Positions 9,363 to 17,020 of a stretch of 64,000 nt of DNA are shown here, in pieces. The position numbers were made by a program, and so were the translations under genes. The notes beneath the pieces were generated by a model, which saw nothing but the letters and a program-made list of their open reading frames with translations, had not been told where the DNA came from and did no database searches. Every line of letters starts with the position of its first letter. The first letter of the stretch is position 1. This stretch comes from Methylocapsa sp. S129 (GTDB taxonomy: Bacteria > Pseudomonadota > Alphaproteobacteria > Rhizobiales > Beijerinckiaceae): assembly GCF_009765995.1 (NCBI RefSeq), contig NZ_LMUI01000011.1, forward strand, positions 871,072 through 935,071. The letters are read 5' to 3'.

Positions 9363-9599
9363 ATGACAGTAGCAACAGAAAAGATCGAGAAGAATAAGCG
9401 GGTTCAGATGGACCTAAGCCAAAATTCATTCGATCGACTTAACCGCGTAAAAGATATGTCGGAAGCGGCTTCTTACACGGAAGTAATGAAAGACGCTCTG
9501 CGACTTTATGAATACGTCCTGGAGCAGGACCAAGAGGGGTCGAAATTTCTTGTAAAAACGGCCAACGGTGAAATATCAGAGATCAAGATATTCGCTTGA
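9363..9599 (+). CDS. Ribbon-helix-helix-like small protein, transposon passenger
   Basis: A 78-residue protein with a strand-helix-helix pattern: KNKRVQMDLSQNSFDRLNRV, then ASYTEVMKDALRLYEYVLEQ, typical of MetJ/Arc-type ribbon-helix-helix proteins that bind DNA as dimers. The C-terminal KFLVKTANGEISEIKIFA may form a beta hairpin that contacts a partner. It follows the small membrane protein by 13 bases. No strong ribosome binding site is visible, which would fit translational coupling. Codon use is AT-richer than in the chromosome around the transposon, which suggests a separate origin for the passenger pair. Confidence 0.6.
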   Translation: MTVATEKIEKNKRVQMDLSQNSFDRLNRVKDMSEAASYTEVMKDALRLYEYVLEQDQEGSKFLVKTANGEISEIKIFA

Positions 9600-9752
9600 G
9601 CGACGAATTGTGTTGAAGCCGAAGCGGCAGCGGCGCTCTTGGCAGAGCCAAGGAGAACAACCGCGAGGGAACCCCGCCGAGCTCAAAAACCAATATCTTC
9701 GGTCTGCAAGGCGTCGGCAAAGGTCAAAGCGTGACCCGACTTCCTTGAAACC

Positions 9753-9790
9753 CTTAGGGTGCGTTTTGGAACAGATTCCACGATGACCCC
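9753..9790. repeat. Right 38-bp terminal inverted repeat of Tn3-family transposon
   Basis: Read on the minus strand it begins GGGGTCATCGTGG and ends CGCACCCTAAG, matching the left repeat at 36 of 38 positions. TTGTA follows it at once at 9791-9795. Confidence 0.94.
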
Positions 9791-9795
9791 TTGTA
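9791..9795. repeat. Right 5-bp target-site duplication (TTGTA)
   Basis: Identical to 4833-4837. It falls in codons 68-69 (Tyr-Lys) of the interrupted toxin gene. Confidence 0.93.
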
Positions 9796-9996
9796 GGGAA
9801 AGCTTCTGATGTCCGCGCGAAGCTCGGGGCGGGCGCGGCCGATCGTGCTGTCGAGCGCCGCCAACTCATGGCACTTAGAGCGGAGTTTCCGCACAAAGGC
9901 TTCGCCAACGGAAACGCTTCCGCTGGCGTCGGCAAGATAGGTCAAAATTGAAAGAAAATCGGCGCGAACAGAAGCAAGGAACGTCGCCCGTCTCAC
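9791..9996 (-). pseudogene. parE: 5' part of parE-like toxin gene, interrupted by Tn3-family transposon
   Basis: The N-terminal 69 residues of a RelE/ParE toxin (MRRATFLASVRADFLSILTY onward, ending ELRADIRSFPYK). Read-through into the right inverted repeat adds GSSWNLFQNAP and a stop at 9754, replacing the C-terminal strands that complete the toxin fold. The start ATG overlaps the antitoxin stop by the four bases ATGA (9993-9996), the usual coupling in parDE operons. Removal of the transposon restores 104 residues in frame with 4724-4837. Confidence 0.9.
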
Positions 9997-10244
9997 GCGC
10001 CATGCCCCTTGCTCCTCAATTCGGCGCTCTTGGCGGCGATGGCCGCGTCAAGCTCTGCGTCGGTCACTTCGCCGCCAAGCGCAATCGAGGCGTCCAGCGT
10101 CGCGCGCAAAGCGACGAGTTTGGCTTCGCGTTCCTCGACGAGGCGCAATCCCTCGCGGACGACCTCGCTGGCGGAGCCGTAGCGTCCGTCTTTCACCACG
10201 CGGTCAACGAACCCCTGCCAACGATCCCCGATCGAAACATTCAT
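9993..10244 (-). CDS. parD: ParD-family antitoxin (toxin partner disrupted)
   Basis: An 83-residue antitoxin: MNVSIGDRWQGFVDRVVKDG, then RYGSASEVVREGLRLVEERE, a ribbon-helix-helix DNA-binding domain, followed by a helical toxin-binding tail rich in Ala and Glu. The start is fixed by an AGGAGG site a few bases upstream; the frame is open further. It neutralises ParE, a gyrase-targeting or mRNA-cleaving toxin depending on subgroup. The toxin gene overlaps its stop and is broken by the transposon, so this antitoxin now stands alone and could still repress its own promoter or counter a related toxin. Confidence 0.88.
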   Translation of the reverse strand: MNVSIGDRWQGFVDRVVKDGRYGSASEVVREGLRLVEEREAKLVALRATLDASIALGGEVTDAELDAAIAAKSAELRSKGHGA

Positions 10245-10273
10245 GGCTGCTCCTCCTCTTGGGACACAGGCCA

Positions 10274-10305
10274 CGATAGCATAAATTGCGCAGTTTGTGC
10301 TATCG
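10274..10305. promoter_or_regulatory. Palindromic operator candidate of parDE-1
   Basis: A 32-bp palindrome 30 bases before the parD start. Its arms are CGATAGCA and TGCTATCG with TGCGCA at the centre; 28 of 32 positions are symmetric. ParD antitoxins repress their own operon by binding such sites. It lies between parD and the divergent gene at 10382 and could affect both. Confidence 0.6.
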
Positions 10306-10381
10306 ATGATTGCTCCAGCGCAGAATCGGGATTCTAAGCATTTGAATAAGCCGCCGGGTTGGCGCATTCTCCATATCCGAA

Positions 10382-11074
10382 ATGACAGACGTGTTTAGCT
10401 CGACAGTTTCGCTGTTAGCGCTGTTAGTCGCATTTCTCGCGCTCGGCCTCTCGGCACTCACGGCCTGGCTCACCTTGTTGCGAAAAGGTGAGATTCGGAT
10501 GACGCAGCCTACAGTGATATATTTTGGCCCTGACGGCGGCTCCAAAGCCGACCGGGCGCCTTCGAAGGTATTTCTCCGCACTTTGCTTTTCTCGACCGGC
10601 AAACGAGGACATATTATCGAAAATATGTTTCTGCGGGTGCATCGCGGAGAAACGCGGCAGAACTTCAATGTTTGGGTGTATGGCGACAAAAATCTAAGCA
10701 GAGGGAGCGGTATATTCGTCCCCGAAACTGGCTTAGCAGCCAATCACCATTTTCTATTGCCGGCGGACGGAACCTTCTTTCAATTCTCAACCGGACAGTA
10801 TGTTTTGGAAGTCTTCGTTACCGAGGTTGGAGCGCATCGTTCTCGGCTGCTATTTACAGTAAACCTCGAAATTACGCCTGAGAATTACAAAGAGTTCAGC
10901 CGACTCGGTCATGGGTTGTACTTCGACTGGGGTCCGGGGTCCAGACGCCGGGCGCTATTTCGCTCACGTTCGTACGCCGCCACAGACGGACCCTCCGGCA
11001 TTTGTCCGCGAGATGTTCGCAGACGAAAAAATCTGAGGGGCTCATCTTCGAACTTAGCGCATGAAGTCGACTAA
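10382..11074 (+). CDS. Membrane-anchored protein of unknown function, C-terminus frameshifted by a 7-bp duplication
   Basis: A 230-residue protein with one N-terminal membrane segment (SLLALLVAFLALGLSALTAW) and a soluble beta-rich domain (VIYFGPDGG, FLRTLLFSTGKRGHIIENMF, QFSTGQYVLEVFVTEV). I recognise no named family. After YFDWGP the sequence turns into Arg/Ser-rich residues. The cause is visible: GGGGTCC occurs twice in tandem at 10929-10942. With one copy removed the frame continues DAGRYFAHVRTPPQTD and ends at 11034-11036 after FVREMFADEKI, giving 215 residues with a natural-looking tail. The gene as it stands is probably a recent mutant form. It is divergent from parD. Confidence 0.65.
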   Translation: MTDVFSSTVSLLALLVAFLALGLSALTAWLTLLRKGEIRMTQPTVIYFGPDGGSKADRAPSKVFLRTLLFSTGKRGHIIENMFLRVHRGETRQNFNVWVYGDKNLSRGSGIFVPETGLAANHHFLLPADGTFFQFSTGQYVLEVFVTEVGAHRSRLLFTVNLEITPENYKEFSRLGHGLYFDWGPGSRRRALFRSRSYAATDGPSGICPRDVRRRKNLRGSSSNLAHEVD

Positions 11075-11168
11075 GATTCTCTGAGCGATAAGTTGCAATC
11101 GCTCCCCGCCAATAAACGCACGTGGCTGACAACAGTGATGCGCGCCGAATGCTGCCTTCTCGTCAGTC

Positions 11169-12989
11169 CTAAGCTTCCACGCTCTTCGCCCGCTCCGCCC
11201 GCTTGCGCTCGTTGGGGTCGAGGAACGTCTTGCGCAGACGGACGGATTTTGGCGTGACTTCGACCAGCTCGTCGTCCTGGATATAGGCGAGCGCCTTTTC
11301 CAGCGTCATCTGGATGGGCGGCGTCAGGCGCACCGCCTCATCTTTGGAATGAGTGCGGATGTTGGTGAGCTTCTTGCCCTTCAACACGTTCACTTCGAGA
11401 TCGTTGTCTCTGCTGTGCTGGCCGACGATCATGCCCTGATAGACCTTCCAGCCGGGCTCGATCATCATCGGGCCGCGATCTTCGAGGTTCCACATGGCGT
11501 AGGCGACCGCTTCGCCCTTTTCGTTGGAAATGAGCACGCCGTTGCGCCGCCCGGCGATCTCCCCCTTCCAGGGGCCCCAGGCGTGGAACAGGCGGTTCAT
11601 GATCGCCGTGCCGCGCGTGTCGGTGAGCAACTCGCCGAGATAGCCGATGAGGCCGCGCGTCGGCGCATGGAAGACCAGCCGCAGGCGATCGCCGCCCGAG
11701 GGGCGCATTTCGATCATCTCGCCCTTGCGCTCGGACATTTTCTGCACGACGACGCCCGAATGCTCCTCGTCGACGTCGATCACGACCTCCTCGATCGGCT
11801 CGAGCAATTCGCCCGCCTCGTCGCGCGAAAAGAGAACCTTGGGACGCGAAACGCCAAGCTCGAAGCCTTCGCGGCGCATCGTCTCGATCAGAATGGCGAG
11901 CTGCAATTCGCCGCGGCCCGAGACGATATAGGCGTCGGCATTGGCCGCCGATTCGACTTTCAGCGCGACATTGCCCTCAGCTTCTTTGAACAGACGATCG
12001 CGGATGACGCGGCTCGTCACCTTGTCGCCCTCGGTGCCGGCGAGTGGGCTGTCGTTGACGAGGAATGTCATCGACAAAGTGGGCGGATCGATCGGCTGCG
12101 CCTGCAGCGGCTCGGTGACGTCGATCGCGGCCAAGGTGTCGGCGACGTTGAATTTTTCGAGGCCGGCGATGGCGACGATATCGCCCGCTTCCGCCTCGTC
12201 GATCGGGGTGCGCTCGATGCCGCGGAAAGCGAGGATTTTCGAAACGCGTCCCTGCTCGACCAGATTGCCCAGACGGTCGAGCACTTTGACCGGGGCATTG
12301 GCCTTGATGGAGCCCGAGAAGATGCGGCCCGTGACGACGCGGCCGAGATAGGGATTGGCTTCGAGCAAAGTGCCCAGCATGCGAAAGCCGCCCTCGATGA
12401 TTTTCGGCTCCTCGACATGTTTGAGAACGAGATCGAACAGCGGACCCATATTCTCCTTGGGACCATCGGGAGAATCGGCCATCCAGGCCTGTTTGGCCGA
12501 GCCGTAGATGATCGGAAAGTCGAGCTGCTCGTCGGTAGCGTCGAGCGCGGCGAACAGGTCGAAACATTCATTGACGACTTCGGTGACGCGCGCGTCGGGC
12601 TTGTCGACCTTGTTGATGCAGACGATGGGCTTCAGGCCGATCTTGAGCGCCTTGCCGACCACGAATTTGGTCTGCGGCATCGGGCCTTCGGAAGCATCGA
12701 CAAGCACAATGGCGCCGTCGACCATCGACAGGATGCGCTCGACCTCGCCGCCAAAATCGGCATGGCCGGGCGTGTCGACGATGTTGATGCGCACATTCTT
12801 CCAGACGACCGAGGTCGCCTTGGCCAGAATGGTGATGCCGCGCTCGCGCTCTAGATCGTTGGAATCCATCACGCGTTCAGCGACGCGCTGGTTTTCGCGG
12901 AAGGCCCCCGATTGCTGGAGCAGGCGGTCGACGAGCGTGGTCTTGCCATGATCGACGTGGGCGATGATGGCGATATTGCGGAGTTTCAT
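11169..12989 (-). CDS. typA: Ribosome-associated GTPase BipA/TypA
   Basis: A full-length 606-residue translational GTPase. The GTP motifs are intact: G1 AHVDHGKTT (residues 10-18), G2 region RERGITI (48-54), G3 DTPGH (72-76) and G4 NKVD (126-129). Elongation-factor domains II, III and V follow, and the BipA-specific C-terminal domain includes [15 protein letters not shown]. It binds the 70S ribosome at the EF-G site and helps ribosome assembly and growth under stress or cold. It stands alone; neighbours on both sides are accessory genes. Confidence 0.96.
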   Translation of the reverse strand: MKLRNIAIIAHVDHGKTTLVDRLLQQSGAFRENQRVAERVMDSNDLERERGITILAKATSVVWKNVRINIVDTPGHADFGGEVERILSMVDGAIVLVDASEGPMPQTKFVVGKALKIGLKPIVCINKVDKPDARVTEVVNECFDLFAALDATDEQLDFPIIYGSAKQAWMADSPDGPKENMGPLFDLVLKHVEEPKIIEGGFRMLGTLLEANPYLGRVVTGRIFSGSIKANAPVKVLDRLGNLVEQGRVSKILAFRGIERTPIDEAEAGDIVAIAGLEKFNVADTLAAIDVTEPLQAQPIDPPTLSMTFLVNDSPLAGTEGDKVTSRVIRDRLFKEAEGNVALKVESAANADAYIVSGRGELQLAILIETMRREGFELGVSRPKVLFSRDEAGELLEPIEEVVIDVDEEHSGVVVQKMSERKGEMIEMRPSGGDRLRLVFHAPTRGLIGYLGELLTDTRGTAIMNRLFHAWGPWKGEIAGRRNGVLISNEKGEAVAYAMWNLEDRGPMMIEPGWKVYQGMIVGQHSRDNDLEVNVLKGKKLTNIRTHSKDEAVRLTPPIQMTLEKALAYIQDDELVEVTPKSVRLRKTFLDPNERKRAERAKSVEA

Positions 12990-13162
12990 AGGTCGGGGCT
13001 TTCGAGGCGGCGCGTGTTGACTGGCGCGGCGAGCCGCGCGAATTCACTTGAGGCGGTGGTTACGGGAATGCGACGGCGCGCCGGCGATTCCCGCTGCCCC
13101 GTTCGATTTGTGCGGTGCAATACACGAAAATAATGGGGAAGGGAAGGGAGGGGTGAAGCGCC

Positions 13163-13546
13163 TCACCAGATGCGTGCGATCAAGCCGTCGAATATTGTGT
13201 CGGCGGAGACGAGAGGCAATCCGTAATGCATGGCGGTGGCCGCCAGAAAGCGGTCGAAGGGGTCGCGATGGCTCCAGGGCATAGCGCCGGCGTTCAACGC
13301 TATTTCAGGCCCCAGGCTTGCAACGGAACCCCCTTGTCTCCGCAAAATGTCAGGTAGCCGTTCTATCAACGGCTCTATTTGCGGCCATTTGCCGATACGC
13401 GCTTTTTGGGCGATTTCAAAAAACGAAATCGGGCTGACGAACACGGTCTCCGCGCTGTGGATGGCGGCTTGCGCTTTTTCGGACAAGGATTTGTCGCCAA
13501 GCATACTCCACGCCCAAGCATGGGTGTCGAGCAGAACGCCCCTCAC
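13163..13546 (-). CDS. vapC: PIN-domain toxin, VapC-like
   Basis: A 127-residue PIN-domain ribonuclease. The acidic residues of the active site are visible in GVLLDTHAWAW, PISFFEIAQKARIG and SHRDPFDRFLAATA, followed by the C-terminal LVSADTIFD, so the metal-binding site appears complete. The GTG start at 13546 overlaps the antitoxin stop as GTGA, which is why it is preferred to the TTG further upstream (13558). VapC toxins of this short subgroup cut RNA and are neutralised by the upstream Phd-type antitoxin. Confidence 0.87.
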   Translation of the reverse strand: MRGVLLDTHAWAWSMLGDKSLSEKAQAAIHSAETVFVSPISFFEIAQKARIGKWPQIEPLIERLPDILRRQGGSVASLGPEIALNAGAMPWSHRDPFDRFLAATAMHYGLPLVSADTIFDGLIARIW

Positions 13547-13773
13547 GCGCCTTCCCAAGCGGCGAGCTCCTCCTCGCTCATCGGCTCGAAGAAATCAGGC
13601 GCCGGGCCGGACAATTGACCGGCCAGAATGCCGATTTCGAACGTGGGTTTGGCGATGGCCACGAGTTTAACAACCGGCTTGCTGCCTCTGGCGATAATGA
13701 CTTCCTCGCCGGCGAGCGCCGCTTCGATCAGTTTCGAAAGATTGGTCTTCGCCGCGTGGATAGTGACTTGCAT
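13543..13773 (-). CDS. Phd/YefM-family antitoxin
   Basis: A 76-residue antitoxin. The N-terminal MQVTIHAAKTNLSKLIEAAL plus EEVIIARGSKPVVKLV is the Phd/YefM fold; the acidic, Trp-containing tail FFEPMSEEELAAWEGA should wrap the toxin. The ATG at 13773 fits the family start; the frame is open to 13800. It is the first gene of the operon and overlaps vapC by four bases. Confidence 0.87.
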   Translation of the reverse strand: MQVTIHAAKTNLSKLIEAALAGEEVIIARGSKPVVKLVAIAKPTFEIGILAGQLSGPAPDFFEPMSEEELAAWEGA

Positions 13774-13801
13774 TTCGATCAGCCTCAAGCGCGCCGCCAA
13801 G

Positions 13802-13836
13802 TTAGCTAATCAACATGACTTAGTCAATCTAGCTAA
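13802..13836. promoter_or_regulatory. Operator candidate of the phd/vapC operon
   Basis: An AT-rich symmetric region just upstream of the antitoxin gene: outer arms TTAGCTA (13802-13808) and TAGCTAA (13830-13836) around TGACT-T-AGTCA (13816-13826). Phd/YefM antitoxins repress their operon through such sites. Confidence 0.5.
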
Positions 13837-14004
13837 ACTGGTTGCCGAAGGTCTGCAATGCCGTCCTTCGCCCACAATGCACGCTCGGGAAATCGGATCG
13901 GGCGATCATACGCCTTGCGGACCGAGCTTCCGTGAGGGTCTCGCTTCTCCAAAAGATCAGGCGTCCCCACGCAGTCGATGCGGAGGACGCCATGATCTCA
14001 GCGG

Positions 14005-14286
14005 TCACTGACAGACATTGACTGGCTGGCGGCCCATATAATTGCCCCAACGATCGTAGGTCGGGCGATATTCGACGCAATTGTCCTCCGAGGCGGCCGA
14101 GGCGGCGATGGCGCCCGCGGCGAGGCCGAATACGCCGAGCGCGAGGCCCGGACCATAGAAGCCGTGATGGCCATGGAAGTGATGCGGCCAGGGGTTCGCC
14201 GAAGCGGGCGTCGAGCTGACGACCGCGAGGCCGAGGGTCAGAGCGGCGAGCGAAGCCGCGATCGTATTCTTGAGGGATGTGCGCAT
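14005..14286 (-). CDS. Small exported Gly/His-rich protein, unknown function
   Basis: A 93-residue protein with a clear signal peptide (IAASLAALTLGLAVVSSTPA, then SANP). The mature part has a His-rich segment WPHHFHGHHGFYGPG, a hydrophobic Ala/Gly stretch that may be a membrane segment, and a tail with two cysteines, CVEYRPTYDRWGNYMG to a final VCQ. Proteins of this shape are common in Hyphomicrobiales but have no assigned function. It resembles in style, not in sequence, the exported protein at 31577. Confidence 0.68.
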   Translation of the reverse strand: MRTSLKNTIAASLAALTLGLAVVSSTPASANPWPHHFHGHHGFYGPGLALGVFGLAAGAIAASAASEDNCVEYRPTYDRWGNYMGRQPVNVCQ

Positions 14287-14961
14287 GACTTCGTCTCCAC
14301 GTTTTGAGCGGCTCGCCGGTTCGGCGCCGCGATCTGTTGACGGCGATGGGTTACGGGACGGTCCGAGCCGGTTGCCGATGCGATCGGACGCGCGCCCTCA
14401 TGGACGAGGGATCACAAGAGCGTGAGCCGTCCGCGTCGCAACGCGCGGGCCCTCGCCAATATTGGGCGCCGCGCGGCGCTTCTCGCGACGGTTATGGAGA
14501 TCGTCTCTTGTCGCGATGGCGTCCGAACGAAGCTTTTCGAATCGCGGGCGCCGCGAAGAAGCGATGGATGAACCATGGGTGGATATCGACGACAGTAACT
14601 TAACTTGACGACTTGCTCCTGCTTATGTCCGTTGCGGTCTGGGTTCATAGTATTAAATACATATTTATTGGATATAGCATTCAATTCATCCAATATTATA
14701 TAATATATCTAAGATTAAATAATATTTTATGTTTCTTGTATCAGGCAAAACTAAAGCATTATTTAGTTGATTGCGCGACGAATTACGGGAGATTTGGGCG
14801 AAGCCGTCGGGACGCCCACCGCATGCGAGAGCGATTCATTGGTTTTTCGCCAAATGGCGGCGCTCGCGACGATTTCGCGTTCGCATTCGTGTCGCCAGGC
14901 GCCATCGACGTGAACCGCGGCCGCCGCTTCAATTTCGCGACGCCGGGCCGCGACGACGCCA
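14287..14961. other. Intergenic region with AT-rich island
   Basis: No convincing gene is seen. The first 300 bases are GC-rich like the chromosome; from about 14590 to 14770 the sequence becomes strongly AT-rich (runs such as TAATATATCTAAGATTAAAT), ending in ACTAAA-N6-TTTAGTTG at 14750-14769. A related motif stands at 16781-16800 on the far side of the IS256-type transposase. Confidence 0.6.
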
Positions 14962-16167
14962 ATGGGAGCGCGCGTGAGAATTGAGAAGAACGCGCCGGGT
15001 CAATTGCTGGTCAATGACGATCCGCGGAAGATTTTCAACGGGGATGGATCGTTCGATCTGCTGAAGAAGGCGCTTGTCAAGACCAGCGTGGAAACCGAGA
15101 TCGAAGAGCGCCTCGTTCGCCAAGCGCACGAAAAAAGGCGCGGCCGCCGCAATCTCTATCCCAACAAGAGCGCCTTCGCTCAGGCCCCGCAGTCCTACGC
15201 CCGGACGCCGCGCGGCCGACAGGACGCTTCCAGTCGCGAACTGTCGGTGAGCGATCCCGGCAGGTTCCCGGGCGTTCATGAGAAGATATTGTCGATGTAT
15301 GCGCGTGGCATGTCGGCGCGGGAAATTCAAAGCCATCTTTTCGAACTCTACGGGATCGATTTCTCGCAAGACACGATCGCGATGGCGATGGGCGCCGTTC
15401 CGGGAATGATCGCCGAATGGCAGGCCCGCCCTTTGGAGGCGGCTTACCCGCTGGTGTTTTTCGACTCCCTGCGCGTGAAAATTCGCGAAGAGGGGTTTGT
15501 GCGCAGCAAGGTGGTCTGCATCGCGCTCGGCATCCAGACGGACGGCGCCAAGGATATTCTGGGTTTATGGATCGAGAACGCCGAAGACGCCGGTTTCTGG
15601 CCGAGGGCGATGAATGAATTGAGGAGCCGAGGCGTCCGCGACGTGCTGATCGCCGTCGTGGACGGCTTGAAGGGCATTCCCGAAGCAATCAACGCCCTCT
15701 TTCCCCGGACCGTCGTTCAGGCCGGCATCGTCCATCTCATTCGTCATTCCCTCGATTTTCCCAACTGGGCGGAACGCAAAATCCTCGCAGGCGCATTGCA
15801 GACGATTTATGAGGCGCGGGACGCCGGCGCCGCCGAGGCCGCGCTCGACGCCTTCGCCGCCGGCCCCTGGGGAGAGAAATACCCGGCCATTGCGCAGAAT
15901 TGGCGACGGAACTGGGCGCAAGTCGTCCCGTTTTTCGCGTTGCCCGAGGCCGTGCGGCGGATCATCTACGCCAGAAAGACGATTGAAGCGCTCAACGAAA
16001 AATTGCGCCGTGCGGCGCGCGCGCGGAGTCATTTTTCGAGCGACGAGGCCGCCCTTTTCCTCGTCCTGCGCAGCGCCGCGGGCGAATCGAAAATGCCGCC
16101 GCGCGAATGGAGCGAGGCGAGAATTCAATTGGCTGTCCTATTCGACGAGAGATTCGTCCCGGCGTAA
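14962..16167 (+). CDS. IS256-family (Mutator-type) transposase
   Basis: A 401-residue transposase of the IS256 family. The core matches the family block by block: FFDSLRVKIREEGFV (first catalytic Asp), ALGIQTDGAKDILGLWIENA, DVLIAVVDGLKGIPEAINAL (second Asp), VVQAGIVHLIRHSLDF and TIEALNEKLRR (the region with the catalytic Glu). The usual TTNAIE preceding that Glu reads RKTIE here. The N-terminal 90 residues differ from common IS256 members. Terminal inverted repeats and target duplications were not found near the gene, so it may be a relic or its ends have diverged. Confidence 0.87.
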   Translation: MGARVRIEKNAPGQLLVNDDPRKIFNGDGSFDLLKKALVKTSVETEIEERLVRQAHEKRRGRRNLYPNKSAFAQAPQSYARTPRGRQDASSRELSVSDPGRFPGVHEKILSMYARGMSAREIQSHLFELYGIDFSQDTIAMAMGAVPGMIAEWQARPLEAAYPLVFFDSLRVKIREEGFVRSKVVCIALGIQTDGAKDILGLWIENAEDAGFWPRAMNELRSRGVRDVLIAVVDGLKGIPEAINALFPRTVVQAGIVHLIRHSLDFPNWAERKILAGALQTIYEARDAGAAEAALDAFAAGPWGEKYPAIAQNWRRNWAQVVPFFALPEAVRRIIYARKTIEALNEKLRRAARARSHFSSDEAALFLVLRSAAGESKMPPREWSEARIQLAVLFDERFVPA

Positions 16168-17020
16168 CAGCCCGATCGGCTCCGCGTTCCAGCCCAAGAC
16201 TTCTCGCAGGCGTTCGTCGCTGAAATCACCGGTATCAATCGTCGGAACATTTGCGACAGGCGCTCTCCTGCATCGCGGAGATCTGCGTGTGGCGATTTGC
16301 GGCTTATCGTCAAATCGGATCGCCGCCGATCGTTTTGATCGCGCCAGTCCCTTCCATCCATGGCCCTCATGTGTTGCGTTCTGGCCACAGGAATGGCCAA
16401 AAGAAGGTGCGCGGACACAAACGGTCAGAGCCAATTTCGGCGGTCGCTGGCGGCTAATTCCGCGTCCGCGGCGGATATCGATCGGATTGGCCGCGGCCGC
16501 CGCAGACCGCCGCGCTCTTTCAGGCGACGCCCATAAGCGCCTCGGGCGCGGCGAAGATGTCGCAGGCGATGTCATCCAGATTAATCAAATGATATCTGGG
16601 CGTTGCGAGAAAAAATGATTCTAAATTTTAGTTTATTGTACTGTTTTTCTTGCCTAGGCAAAAGCCTGTGAGAAAGAAGCGTTTCCGAAATTAGCGTCTG
16701 GCAACGTCACTAAATTATATTTTATATTCAGGCTAATCGCGTACTTAAATTATTTTTTAATCTTCGCCAATTGTGGCGTATCTAAATCATAATTTAGTTG
16801 TGGGGGCGCCATACTGTGACAGATTTGCCCGGCGTCGTCAGGTGGCGCCTGGGCGCAAGGTTGATTCGAAGCGCCGCCAGCCGGAGATGAAAGCGCGACG
16901 CGGAAGCAATTGTTCAACAAGGGGGGAGGGGGCGCGCTGACACTTCGATGTGTCGTCGTCGCGATCCTCGGGGTCTCAAATGAGATCCTGATCAGCTCCC
17001 GCAGGTAATGGAGCCTATAA
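16168..17020. other. Non-coding region upstream of the porin with repeated AT-rich motifs
   Basis: No gene is supported here. From about 16615 to 16800 several related AT-rich motifs occur: TTCTAAATTTTAG (16619-16631), a TTGCCTAGGCAA palindrome (16650-16661), CACTAAATTATATTTTATAT (from 16708), ACTTAAATTATTTTTTAATC (from 16743) and CTAAATCATAATTTAG (16782-16797). They precede the porin gene by 220-400 bases and may be regulator sites or remnants of the IS end. The porin ribosome binding site (GGAG) is at 17009-17012. Confidence 0.5.

Larger units (their letters stand above)
4838..9790. mobile_element. Complete Tn3-family transposon (4953 bp) inserted in a parE gene
   Basis: The element is bounded by 38-bp inverted repeats at 4838-4875 and 9753-9790 that match at 36 of 38 positions, begin with GGGG and end with CTAAG, as Tn3-family ends do. 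Perfect 5-bp flanks (TTGTA) show a clean transposition event with no later deletion. Inside are a serine resolvase (minus strand), an intergenic res-like palindrome, a divergent tnpA with one frameshift, and a passenger region at 8574-9752 with three small genes. The layout of divergent tnpR and tnpA is that of Tn3 itself. No antibiotic, metal or catabolic gene is carried. Confidence 0.95.

Noticed and set aside
11349-12854. 501-codon frame antisense to typA
   Set aside because: Composition typical of antisense frames (His/Asp/Ala/Arg), while typA is complete on the other strand.
14600-14770. AT-rich island as a replication origin or att site
   Set aside because: No DnaA-box cluster, no integrase and no tRNA gene are near; only AT-rich motifs are seen.
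16125-16618. Frames on both strands after the IS256 transposase
   Set aside because: No ribosome binding site, no family, and they overlap each other on opposite strands.
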